Source: JBDTRY01 sp039931435 (GTDB lineage: Bacteria; Acidobacteriota; Thermoanaerobaculia; Gp7-AA8). From it: 5,924 nucleotides of DNA. This document shows, in pieces, positions 1-5,713 of this stretch. Below the pieces are notes generated by a model that saw only the letters and a program-made list of their open reading frames with translations, searched no databases and was not told the DNA's origin. The position numbers were made by a program, and so were the translations under genes. The stretch spans positions 1 through 5,924 of the forward strand of contig JBDTRY010000239.1 of assembly GCA_039931435.1 (NCBI GenBank), read 5' to 3'. How positions within the stretch are numbered: the stretch's first letter is position 1; each line of letters begins with the position of its first letter.

Positions 1-39
1 CGTGGGAGCCGGCCTCCCGAACTTTCTATCTCCTGCCAG

Positions 40-74
40 GGGCGTCTGCTCGTAGCAGACGCCCACCTCCTTTT
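40..74 (+). terminator. Rho-independent terminator of an upstream gene outside the window
   Basis: Bases 40-50 (GGGCGTCTGCT) pair perfectly with 54-64 (AGCAGACGCCC) around a three-base loop, giving an 11-bp GC-rich stem. A short pyrimidine run with TTTT at 71-74 follows. The T-run lies only on the + side, so the element should end a rightward transcript that enters from the left. It also isolates the secreted-protein gene at 213 from that transcript. The gap of six bases between stem and T-run is longer than ideal. Confidence 0.6.
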
Positions 75-195
75 CGTTACCCTTTCTAATATACCTATCT
101 CGCGTAGAGTTTTTATGCTCTTAAACCATAAACGTTCCTTCGTGCGCCTGCGTATCAGGGATCAGCACAGGGTGATCACCCGACACAAACCAATC
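75..195 (+). promoter_or_regulatory. Presumed promoter and leader region of the secreted-protein gene
   Basis: Between the upstream terminator and the first gene lies a stretch that is clearly AT-richer than its surroundings at about 81-135, followed by a mixed leader. TAATAT (87-92) and TATGCT (114-119) resemble -10 boxes, but neither has a convincing -35 partner at 16-18 bases, so I cannot fix the promoter. A promoter is expected here because the preceding transcript appears to end at about 74. The leader also contains a perfect 12-base palindrome at 170-181. Confidence 0.35.
170..181. promoter_or_regulatory. 12-bp perfect palindrome in the leader, possible operator
   Basis: GGGTGATCACCC is a perfect inverted repeat without a spacer. 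It ends 14 bases before the Shine-Dalgarno of the secreted-protein gene. The position would suit a dimeric repressor site or a small RNA fold near the ribosome binding site. Its inner ten bases occur again at 2171-2180 inside the tyrS coding sequence, so the word alone is not specific to regulation. Function is speculative. Confidence 0.2.
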
Positions 196-202
196 GAAGG
201 AG
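196..202 (+). promoter_or_regulatory. Shine-Dalgarno of the secreted-protein gene
   Basis: GAAGGAG lies ten bases before the ATG at 213. It is a near-full match to the anti-Shine-Dalgarno core and fixes this start codon. The spacing is slightly long but workable. Confidence 0.7.
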
Positions 203-212
203 CTACAACCAA

Positions 213-1298
213 ATGCATCTCAGAAAAATGATTCTCTCAACCGCCGTCAGCCTCATGGCCTCTCTGCCGCTCCTGGCTGCCCAGAGCGATCTCGTCATCC
301 CAGCCGCCGCTACCGGACCGGGGGCGCAGGGCAGCAGCTGGCAGACCGAAGTGACTCTGCACAATGCAGGAAACAGCACCATGGCCCTCGCAGTCGTTTT
401 CCACGACGCCAGTGGCACCGTCAATTCCGCCCCGTTCACACTGGCCCCGCGAACGACAACGATCGTTCCGGACATCCTCTCCACGAAGTTCGGACTGACC
501 TCCGGTCTGGGAGCCCTGGTCATTACCGCTTCCGACGCCGATCAATCCAGGCTGGCGGTGAGCACCAGGATCTTCAATACGTCGGCGACCGGCGAGTTCG
601 GCCAGGACGTACCCGCAGTCCAGGTGGCAAACAGTCCTGCAGGTGGCGACACTGTGGTTCTGGCCGCCCCGTCCAATCCCGCCGCCGCGCGTTTCAACGC
701 CGGACTCTATGCCATTGATGACGCCAGGATTCGATGGACGCTGCTGCGAAGCAACGGCGAACGGGCCGGCGAGATTGAAAAGGACTACACCGCCGGTACG
801 CACACGCAATACGGGAACGCCGTATCGACGCTCTTTTCGGTCTCGGCCAACCCCGGCGATGTTCTCCACGCAACGATCGAGTCCGGCCACGCCGTTCTTT
901 ACGGCAGCGCAATCAACCAGATCACTGGTGACCCGACCTTCGTTCCCGGAATCCGCACGCGCGAAGAGCTGGCTTTGGACGTACTGGGAATTGACCTCGA
1001 TGAGGACGGCACTGTCGACGTGTTTGACGCCAACCACGACGGCGTTCTGGACCAGCCGGTGGAAGTCTTCATCGCCCTGTTCCCGAACTACTTCCGTGTC
1101 GTCGCCAACGACCCGGAAGGGAAGCCTCTCACTTTCGAGCTGGTCAACTCCTCACCGGATGCCCGGCTCATCGATCAGCAGGGCACGGTTGAGTGGTATC
1201 CGGCCACGAACCTGAAGGGTACAAGCACGACGCTCACGGTTCGCGTCAGCAACGGATCCGTAACGACCGATCTGATTGTTCCTGTTCTGTATCGCTGA
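213..1298 (+). CDS. Secreted protein with paired calcium-loop motifs and C-terminal beta domain
   Basis: The 361-residue product has a Sec signal peptide: charged MHLRK, a hydrophobic stretch at about 7-22, and likely cleavage after Ala23 (LAA|QSD). Residues about 25-250 look like beta-rich extracellular modules, with 'WQTEVTLHN' near 43-51 and 'TGDPTFVPGIR' near 238-248. I recall this layout from many exported proteins of Acidobacteriota; no enzyme active site is visible. Residues 261-280 carry two adjacent DxDxDG-type loops (D261/D263/D265-G266/D269, and D272/N274/D276-G277/D280). These match the calcium-binding loops of dockerin, EF-hand and thrombospondin-3 families. Residues about 292-361 (VVANDPEGKPLTFELV onward) resemble a cadherin- or Ig-like domain of the type found in surface proteins. 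The Shine-Dalgarno at 196 supports the start. The gene appears monocistronic and faces tyrS. The role is unknown; an extracellular or surface structural or binding protein is most likely. The coding call is firm, the function is not. Confidence 0.88.
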   Translation: MHLRKMILSTAVSLMASLPLLAAQSDLVIPAAATGPGAQGSSWQTEVTLHNAGNSTMALAVVFHDASGTVNSAPFTLAPRTTTIVPDILSTKFGLTSGLGALVITASDADQSRLAVSTRIFNTSATGEFGQDVPAVQVANSPAGGDTVVLAAPSNPAAARFNAGLYAIDDARIRWTLLRSNGERAGEIEKDYTAGTHTQYGNAVSTLFSVSANPGDVLHATIESGHAVLYGSAINQITGDPTFVPGIRTREELALDVLGIDLDEDGTVDVFDANHDGVLDQPVEVFIALFPNYFRVVANDPEGKPLTFELVNSSPDARLIDQQGTVEWYPATNLKGTSTTLTVRVSNGSVTTDLIVPVLYR

Positions 1299-1325
1299 AT
1301 CGCATCCTGACAGATCACCGCAGAC

Positions 1326-1357
1326 CAGGGAGGCGGACCGGAAGGTCCGCCTCCCTG
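1326..1357 (+). terminator. Perfect 14-bp-stem hairpin after the secreted-protein gene
   Basis: Bases 1326-1339 (CAGGGAGGCGGACC) are exactly complementary to 1344-1357, with GGAA as a four-base loop. The hairpin begins 28 bases after the stop codon at 1298, the usual place for a terminator. It has no T-run on either side (CGTTCT follows on +), so it may act as an incomplete intrinsic terminator, as a 3'-end stabiliser, or for both converging genes. Confidence 0.6.
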
Positions 1358-1393
1358 CGTTCTGCTACGCGATCATGGAGGCACGAATCGTAG

Positions 1394-1412
1394 GGCCGCA
1401 TGGCATGCGGCC
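1394..1412. repeat. GC-rich palindrome, copy 1
   Basis: GGCCGCATG (1394-1402) and CATGCGGCC (1404-1412) form 9-base arms around a single G. Bases 1398-1412 match 1480-1494 at 12 of 15 positions, and that segment is itself palindromic. The two look like diverged copies of one short element, as in REP-like dispersed repeats; that reading is an inference. Confidence 0.5.
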
Positions 1413-1478
1413 GGTATTCTTCTGGAAGGGTGCACTCAGTCAACCGTACGACCGCGCGGAGGGGGGAAGGGTACAGGA

Positions 1479-1491
1479 CGCACGCCGTGCG
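1479..1491. repeat. GC-rich palindrome, copy 2
   Basis: CGCACG (1479-1484) and CGTGCG (1486-1491) flank a single C. The following GCC extends the resemblance to the palindrome at 1394-1412. It lies directly before the 25-bp tandem repeat, so palindrome and tandem array may form one composite element. Confidence 0.45.
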
Positions 1492-1499
1492 GCCCTGCG

Positions 1500-1565
1500 G
1501 CGAGCAGCGCAGGCTTGCCCATTGGCGAGCAGCGCAGGCTTGCCCATTGGCGAGCAGCGCAGGCT
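1500..1565. repeat. Tandem repeat, 25-bp unit, about 2.6 copies
   Basis: Unit 1 spans 1500-1524, unit 2 spans 1525-1549, and a partial third spans 1550-1565. Each begins GCGAGCAGCGCAGGCT and the full units end TGCCCATTG. The copies are identical over the whole overlap, which points to recent expansion or active homogenisation. The array ends 38 bases before the tyrS stop codon. The unit is too short and has no spacer, so it is not a CRISPR array. Identical copies also make this a place where assembly could collapse or expand the count. Confidence 0.9.
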
Positions 1566-1603
1566 CTCGAATTACGACCGGCCGCCTTCAACACGCACGC
1601 GTG

Positions 1604-2839
1604 TCAGGCGAAGGTGATCCGGATGAAGCGTCGCTTGCCAGCCTTCACGAGATAACGCTTCCCGGCCGTGGAATCGAGCGTTGCTCTGGGATCGGAGACG
1701 CGCTCCTCGTCAACAGCAACTCCGCCCTGAGCCAGAAGGCGGCGCGCCTCATTGTTGGTTGCCACCAGACCGGTGGTAACGAGCAGCCTGCTCAGAGACT
1801 GCGGCTGGCCCGAGGAGGGCAGAGTCTGCTGCTCGATCTCGGCTGGAAGCTGCTTTTCACTGAACACGCGGCGGAACTCCTCGTCGGCCTGCACCGCAGC
1901 CTCGGGCCCCAGGAAGTCACCGATGATCAGCCGGGCCAGCTCGCGCTTGGCGTCCATCGGATGATAGGTGCCCGCCTCCACGCGTTCCCGGCGGGAAGCA
2001 ACGTCGGCCGGCAGGAGATCGGTGCAGAGGGTGTAGTAGTTCCACATCAGATCATCGGAGATGGACATGATCTTTCCGAAGATCGAGCCCGCAGGCTCCT
2101 CGATGCCGATGTAGTTGCCCAGTGACTTCGACATCTTCTCGACGCCGTCGAGACCCTCGAGCAGGGGCATGGTGATCACCACCTGCGGCTCCTGGTCGTA
2201 TTCGCGCATGAGGTTGCGGCCGACCAGCAGGTTGAAAAGCTGATCGGTGCCGCCCAGCTCGACATCCGCACGCAGGGCCACTGAGTCGTAACCCTGAGCG
2301 AGCGGATAGAGCAGCTCGTGAACGGCGATGGGCTGATGAGCCTCGAAGCGTTTCCGGAAGTCGTCGCGCTCGAGGATCCGCGCCAGAGTGTATTTCGCTG
2401 CCAGCCTGATCATTCCTTCGGCGCCCAGCGCTCCGAGCCACTCGGAATTGAATCGGATCTCGGTTTTCTCGGAGTCCAGCAACCTGCTGATCTGCCTCTC
2501 GTACGTGGCGGCATTTTCGACGATCTGCTCGCGCGATAGAGCGGGTCGCGTGCTCTTCTTGCCGGAAGGATCGCCGATCATTCCCGTGAAGTCACCGATG
2601 AGAAACACGACCCGGTGACCGAGCTGCTGAAAGTGCCGCATCTTCCGGATAAGGACCGTGTGTCCCAGATGAATGTCGGGCGCCGTGGGATCGAATCCGG
2701 CTTTGACGACCAGCGGTATGCCCGTTTCGGCGGAGCGGAGAAGTTTCTTTCGAAGGTCGGGACGATCGAATACGTCGACCGTTCCTTTGGCGAGGTAGTC
2801 GAGCTGGGCGTCGTTCGATAGATGATTCAGGTCGGGCAT
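1604..2839 (-). CDS. tyrS: Tyrosyl-tRNA synthetase
   Basis: This class I aminoacyl-tRNA synthetase activates tyrosine with ATP and charges tRNA-Tyr in the cytoplasm. The 411-residue product shows the full family layout. 'AGFDPTAPDIHLGH' (47-60) carries the HIGH-type signature as H57-L58-G59-H60. 'GDFTGMIGDPSGK' (82-94) and 'GGTDQ' (196-200) belong to the nucleotide- and tyrosine-binding fold. KMSKS is intact at 235-239. A C-terminal S4 RNA-binding domain covers about 348-408. The KMSKS form and 'HLGH' context match the TyrZ-like bacterial subgroup rather than the KFGKT form of E. coli TyrS. Length is normal and nothing is missing. The ATG at 2839 has only a weak GAG-type ribosome site, but an extended -10 box lies just upstream. 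The gene is downstream of a same-strand glycosyltransferase with a 108-bp gap, so it is probably transcribed mainly from its own promoter. Confidence 0.97.
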   Translation of the reverse strand: MPDLNHLSNDAQLDYLAKGTVDVFDRPDLRKKLLRSAETGIPLVVKAGFDPTAPDIHLGHTVLIRKMRHFQQLGHRVVFLIGDFTGMIGDPSGKKSTRPALSREQIVENAATYERQISRLLDSEKTEIRFNSEWLGALGAEGMIRLAAKYTLARILERDDFRKRFEAHQPIAVHELLYPLAQGYDSVALRADVELGGTDQLFNLLVGRNLMREYDQEPQVVITMPLLEGLDGVEKMSKSLGNYIGIEEPAGSIFGKIMSISDDLMWNYYTLCTDLLPADVASRRERVEAGTYHPMDAKRELARLIIGDFLGPEAAVQADEEFRRVFSEKQLPAEIEQQTLPSSGQPQSLSRLLVTTGLVATNNEARRLLAQGGVAVDEERVSDPRATLDSTAGKRYLVKAGKRRFIRITFA

Positions 2840-2865
2840 TATCTCGAAACGGGAACGAGGCCGTC

Positions 2866-2874
2866 ACTATAGCA
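2866..2874 (-). promoter_or_regulatory. Extended -10 promoter for tyrS
   Basis: Read on the minus strand, this is TGCTATAGT: the TGn extension followed by TATAGT, five of six bases of the -10 consensus. Transcription would start near 2858, leaving a leader of about 20 bases before the ATG at 2839. No good -35 box is seen at the right distance, which is tolerated for extended -10 promoters. The short leader leaves no room for a T-box. Confidence 0.5.
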
Positions 2875-2947
2875 AAGGAGAATTCCGGATCAGCGGTGCC
2901 TGGCAGGCAACAGCTGCACCCAGGAAGTAAACCGCTTCAGTCCGTTC

Positions 2948-3670
2948 TTACTCGAAGAGCTCGGCCTCGAACAGCTCGTACTCCGAGACCACAGGAGACT
3001 CCTCGGACGGGACCCAGCGCCATCCCTGAAAAAGATAGAGATCGCATTGGACGAGGAAGACCTCGCGGCTCATGTCCCATCGACTACTCAGCCCGGAGAG
3101 CACTCCCCGCTTTGTTTCCTTGATGATGTGACCGAGGTCGTAGATCACGGTGTTGGTCTGGCGAAAGCCCGCGCGTGCAGCGAAAAAGTTCAGCGCCGTC
3201 TCGATCTGGAATCGCTGACGATACTGCGACGGGACGCACTCGAAAACCTCCCGCAGCATGACCCGGATCCCAGAGAGCACCGGACCGACATGCAGCTGCA
3301 GATGAAAGAAGTCGAGAACCGGGCCGCGATGGCGGACGCCCACATTCATGTCGCACAAACCGTCACGGACAGGAAGGATCAGCGACTGGATGTGTTCGCT
3401 GGAAACGTTCAGCATGTCTCCGTCTACAAAGAAGAGCAGGCGGTGGGAGGCGTGCTCGACGCCAACATTCATGGCGTAGCCCTTCCCTCGATTCTCACGG
3501 AGCGCAATTGTGCGCACGTCGAACGATCGAGCGATCTCGACAGTGCGGTCGGTAGACCCGTCGCTGACGACGATGATTTCGTCGATCAACGGGCTCTTCG
3601 TCAGCGCTTCGAGCACCTCGCCGATCGAATCTTCCTCGTTGTAGGCAGCAATGATTGCCGTAGTCTGCAA
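2948..3670 (-). CDS. Family 2 glycosyltransferase, soluble
   Basis: A GT-A fold glycosyltransferase of family GT2 transfers a sugar from a nucleotide donor. In the 240-residue form chosen here, 'AAYNEE' (8-13) and 'VVSDGSTDRT' (34-43) are the donor-binding motifs. 'DGD' (83-85) is the metal-binding DXD equivalent. 'SGIRVMLREVF' (133-143), 'IETAL' (156-160) and 'HIIKETKRG' (181-189) match the acceptor and catalytic regions of DPM/DPG-synthase-like enzymes. There are no membrane segments, so it acts in the cytoplasm. I chose TTG at 3670 because GAGGTGA (3676-3682 on the complement) sits five bases upstream and the protein then starts directly at the first beta strand (QTTAIIAAYNEE). An ATG at 3802 would add 44 residues of Gly/Ala/Pro-rich sequence without domain character, and a GTG at 3679 lacks a ribosome site. 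The substrate cannot be told; a polyprenyl-phosphate or glycerate-type acceptor is possible. The family call is firm. Confidence 0.9.
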   Translation of the reverse strand: MQTTAIIAAYNEEDSIGEVLEALTKSPLIDEIIVVSDGSTDRTVEIARSFDVRTIALRENRGKGYAMNVGVEHASHRLLFFVDGDMLNVSSEHIQSLILPVRDGLCDMNVGVRHRGPVLDFFHLQLHVGPVLSGIRVMLREVFECVPSQYRQRFQIETALNFFAARAGFRQTNTVIYDLGHIIKETKRGVLSGLSSRWDMSREVFLVQCDLYLFQGWRWVPSEESPVVSEYELFEAELFE

Positions 3671-3900
3671 AACCTTCACCTCTGAACCGTAACGTGCCTG
3701 CAAGGAGCCTACCGGTGCACCAGCCGCGCATTGTAACCTCAAAGTCACCCCCGGGCCGGCCGCGCTGGCCCCGTCCGGAGCGGGAAGCAAACTGCCCTCC
3801 ATCGAGGTCGCGCCCTTTCACAGAATCATTCTTCCAGCCTTGGAACTCAGTAGCTTACGTGTTTTTCGGCATGGCCGGCCCCTTGCAGCAGCTACCGGAC
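3671..3900. promoter_or_regulatory. Divergent intergenic region between glycosyltransferase and lipoprotein genes
   Basis: This region of about 230 bp should hold the promoters for both the leftward glycosyltransferase and the rightward lipoprotein. On the minus strand TACAAT (complement of 3730-3735) is a good -10 candidate and would give a leader of roughly 50 bases to the TTG at 3670, but its -35 is poor. On the plus strand TTGGAA at 3840-3845 resembles a -35 box without a convincing -10 partner. The stretch 3741-3790 is very GC-rich. I see no RNA gene or further coding sequence. Confidence 0.35.
3676..3682 (-). promoter_or_regulatory. Strong Shine-Dalgarno that decides the glycosyltransferase TTG start
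   Basis: On the minus strand the bases read GAGGTGA, an exact seven-base match to the complement of the 16S rRNA 3' end, five bases before the TTG at 3670. No comparable site precedes the GTG at 3679, which overlaps this motif. Confidence 0.6.
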
Positions 3901-4371
3901 ATGAAAGCAAGAATTCTCTCGGCCATCGGGATCCTCGCGGTTGGACTGACGGGCTGCCGAAGCCTGCTCAACATCGAGAATCCCCATTACGCCATACGTG
4001 ATATACGGCCCCGCGTTTCGGTGGCCATTCCTCTGTCCCAGTCATCAATCGATTTCAATTTCCTGGTCGACGTCGACAACCCGAACTCCGTCGGTCTGAC
4101 CCTGGACCGCATGGATTTCGATCTGCTCATGAATGACCGTCATCTCCTCAGCGGCTTTACGAATCGAAGTGTGCGCATCCCCGCGAACGGTATCGGAGAG
4201 GTAGAAATTCGCGGCCGGGTGGGCTACGAGAATATCCGGGACATCTTCCGGGAAGTCGTGGATGTCATTCAAGGGCAGAAAGCCCGGTATCAGTTGCGGG
4301 GAACGGCCTGGTACAACACTCCTCTGGGACAGATGCGCTTTCCGCTGACCATCTATCAGAGCGGCAGATAG
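3901..4371 (+). CDS. LEA14/WHy-domain-like lipoprotein
   Basis: The 156-residue product starts with a lipoprotein signal: MKAR, a hydrophobic core, then the lipobox L16-T17-G18-C19. Cys19 would be acylated and become the mature N-terminus. Arg20 follows rather than Asp, which favours sorting to the outer membrane. Residues about 37-133 look like the beta-sandwich LEA14/WHy (LEA_2) domain. 'FNFLVDVDNPNSVGLTLDRMDFDLLMN' (53-78) contains the typical NPN turn after a hydrophobic strand, and 'VRIPANGIGEVEIRGRV' (91-107) the later strands. Bacterial members are mostly uncharacterised and have been linked to desiccation or stress by analogy with plant LEA proteins; nothing here proves a role. I chose ATG 3901 because the charged n-region sits directly against the hydrophobic core. 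In-frame starts upstream (ATG 3871, TTG 3883) would put a neutral or acidic extension before it. No clear Shine-Dalgarno precedes any of them. The AmpG-like permease follows on the same strand after 127 bp. Confidence 0.82.
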   Translation: MKARILSAIGILAVGLTGCRSLLNIENPHYAIRDIRPRVSVAIPLSQSSIDFNFLVDVDNPNSVGLTLDRMDFDLLMNDRHLLSGFTNRSVRIPANGIGEVEIRGRVGYENIRDIFREVVDVIQGQKARYQLRGTAWYNTPLGQMRFPLTIYQSGR

Positions 4372-4372
4372 C

Positions 4373-4394
4373 GGATCGAACCGCTTCTCGATCC
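4373..4394 (+). terminator. Weak stem-loop after the lipoprotein gene
   Basis: GGATCGA (4373-4379) pairs with TCGATCC (4388-4394) around an eight-base loop, directly after the stop codon. No T-run follows, so it may only attenuate read-through or mark the 3' end. It gives limited evidence for separating the lipoprotein transcript from the permease gene. Confidence 0.25.
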
Positions 4395-4498
4395 ATGGAG
4401 GTCGAAAAAGGCCCCATCGGTGTGGCCTGCCCGAGCGCTGACGCAAGAAGTTTTGCTCCCCGGGCCGATCCCGCCGAGAATAGAGCCGGGAAAGCGCC

Positions 4499-5713
4499 TT
4501 GCGGACGGAACAGAGCCTCAGAAACTCAATCACCTTCGCGGCCGCCCTTCTCTATTTTTCTCAGGGATTTCCGTACGGAATCGTCACGGAACTACTGAAC
4601 CTGTACCTTCGCACGAAGGGTGTAGGCCTGGCGGAGATCGGCTTCCTGAGCACCGTCGGACTGGCCTGGACCATCAAACTTGCCTGGGCTCCGCTCGTCG
4701 ACGCCTTCGGCTCGTACCGCCAGTGGATCCTTGCCGCCCTGACGTTCATATTCGCCGTACTCGCTTTTTTCGCCGTGACGGGCGCCGCCCGCGGCCCGAT
4801 GTTCTGGATCGCGGTGTCTATCCTGGCTCTGGCCTCCGCCACTCAGGACATCGCCATCGACGCTTTCACCATCCTCATCTCTCCGCGCGACATGCTCGGT
4901 ACGGTCAACTCAACGCGCGTTACCGCGTACCGCGTGGCCATCATCGTCGCTGGAGGTGGACTGGCGGGATTGGCAAGTCTGTGGAGCTGGCGTGCGGCTT
5001 TTGCGGCCGCTGCCGGAATCTCCGCGTTGATTCTGGCCGGATGTTTCTTTCTTCCGGCCCAGCGCCTCGAGCGTGCGCCCGTGCGAAGAGAAACAGTTCG
5101 GTTCACTGCCAGCATTCGATCGTGGCTGCTTCGCCGGCGGGCCATCGTTCTGCTGGCCGTGGTCTTTCTCTTCCGGCTCGGGGACGCGGCCCTGGCCCCG
5201 ATGATCAAACCGTTCTGGGTTGACCGGGGTTACTCCGCTGCTGAGATCGGAACTGTGACGACGGTAGCGGGCATATCGTTCACGATCCTCGGAGCGATCG
5301 CCGGAGGGGCTGTGATAAACCGCAGCGGCATCTACCCCGGCCTGCTCTGGTTTGGACTCGTGCAGATGCTCTCCAACGGCGGTTATGCGGCCGTGGCTTC
5401 ATTCGGCGGCGGCAGAGCGGCCATCTACGCGGCGGCAATCGTCGAGAGCTTCACAGGCGGGCTGGGGACTGCGGCCTTCCTGGCCTTCATGATGTCCCTA
5501 TGCGATCGGGACACGGCAGCGACCGAGTACGCGCTACTCACCGCCGTCTATATCCTTTCCCGGACCCTGGCGGGAAGCATCAGCGGAATCGGAGCTGAAG
5601 CGCTGGGCTATCCGTTGTACTTCTGGATTACCGTGGCGCTGGGTGTGCCCGGCCTGCTGCTGCTCCCGTTCATTCGCGGAGCGGTGGCCGAAGCCGAGGA
5701 GTCCGCCGCCTGA
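4499..5713 (+). CDS. AmpG-family muropeptide permease (MFS)
   Basis: This 404-residue inner-membrane transporter has about 12 predicted helices in two halves, split by a basic cytoplasmic loop near 186-214. AmpG proteins import GlcNAc-anhydroMurNAc fragments for peptidoglycan recycling. Family features include 'SQGFPYGIVTELLNLYLRTKG' split across 21-41, 'LAEIGFLSTVGLAWTIKLAWAPLVD' (44-68), 'SATQDIAIDAF' (113-123), 'AYRVAIIVAGGGLAGL' (143-158), 'KPFWVDRGYSAAEIGTV' (237-253) and 'ATEYALLTAVYILSR' (341-355). The SATQDI.IDA and ATEYALLTA blocks are what I rely on most. Length is normal for single-domain AmpG-like proteins and shorter than E. coli AmpG. TTG at 4499 is the only start between the in-frame stop at 4481 and the first helix. 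Its ribosome site is weak (GGGA about nine bases upstream), which suggests low expression or an unusual start. Substrate is inferred; related acetyl-CoA or siderophore transporters share parts of the fold. Confidence 0.9.
   Translation: MRTEQSLRNSITFAAALLYFSQGFPYGIVTELLNLYLRTKGVGLAEIGFLSTVGLAWTIKLAWAPLVDAFGSYRQWILAALTFIFAVLAFFAVTGAARGPMFWIAVSILALASATQDIAIDAFTILISPRDMLGTVNSTRVTAYRVAIIVAGGGLAGLASLWSWRAAFAAAAGISALILAGCFFLPAQRLERAPVRRETVRFTASIRSWLLRRRAIVLLAVVFLFRLGDAALAPMIKPFWVDRGYSAAEIGTVTTVAGISFTILGAIAGGAVINRSGIYPGLLWFGLVQMLSNGGYAAVASFGGGRAAIYAAAIVESFTGGLGTAAFLAFMMSLCDRDTAATEYALLTAVYILSRTLAGSISGIGAEALGYPLYFWITVALGVPGLLLLPFIRGAVAEAEESAA

Larger units (their letters stand above)
1299..1603. other. 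Repeat-rich intergenic region between convergent genes
   Basis: This 305-bp gap separates the ends of the secreted-protein gene and tyrS. It contains, in order, the long hairpin at 1326-1357, two related GC-rich palindromes (1394-1412 and 1479-1491), a purine-rich run at about 1457-1471, and a 25-bp tandem repeat at 1500-1565. Open frames crossing it translate to arginine- and alanine-rich, repetitive peptides with no family resemblance or clear ribosome binding site, so I call no gene. The mix suggests noncoding repetitive DNA collected where two transcripts end. Confidence 0.6.

Noticed and set aside
237..1037. 266-codon open frame on - strand opposite the secreted-protein gene
   Set aside because: The + frame has a signal peptide, a good ribosome site and ordered motifs. 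The - frame has Gly/Arg/Val-rich content without domain resemblance.
1500..1565. CRISPR array
   Set aside because: The units are directly abutting with no variable spacers, only about 2.6 copies exist, and no cas gene is present.
1400..2125. Long open frame on + strand spanning the repeats and running antisense through tyrS
   Set aside because: Its second part is the antisense shadow of a well-supported tyrS, its first part encodes repetitive Arg/Ala-rich sequence from the tandem repeat, and no ribosome site or known domain is present.
2897..2909. TGCCTG-G-CAGGCA palindrome between the glycosyltransferase and tyrS as a terminator
   Set aside because: The arms are only six bases with a one-base centre and no T-run follows on either strand, so a stable terminator hairpin is unlikely.
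2840..2947. T-box or other riboswitch ahead of tyrS
   Set aside because: The promoter-like TATAGT leaves a leader of only about 20 bases, and I see no T-box sequence or specifier-loop structure in the gap.
3047..3685. 212-codon open frame on + strand opposite the glycosyltransferase
   Set aside because: The opposite strand carries intact GT2 motifs in order, and this frame resembles no family, so it is an antisense shadow.
4449..4459. AGTTTTGCTCC shared at 4449-4459 and 5734-5744, about 40 bases before the permease and rsmE starts
   Set aside because: With uniform base composition a handful of 11-base matches are expected by chance in a window of this size, and the spacing to the -10 candidates differs between the two sites.
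4420..5223. 267-codon open frame on + strand overlapping the permease gene
   Set aside because: It is rich in Arg, Pro and His with no membrane or domain character, as expected for a shifted frame of GC-rich coding DNA. The frame starting at 4499 has clear AmpG family motifs.
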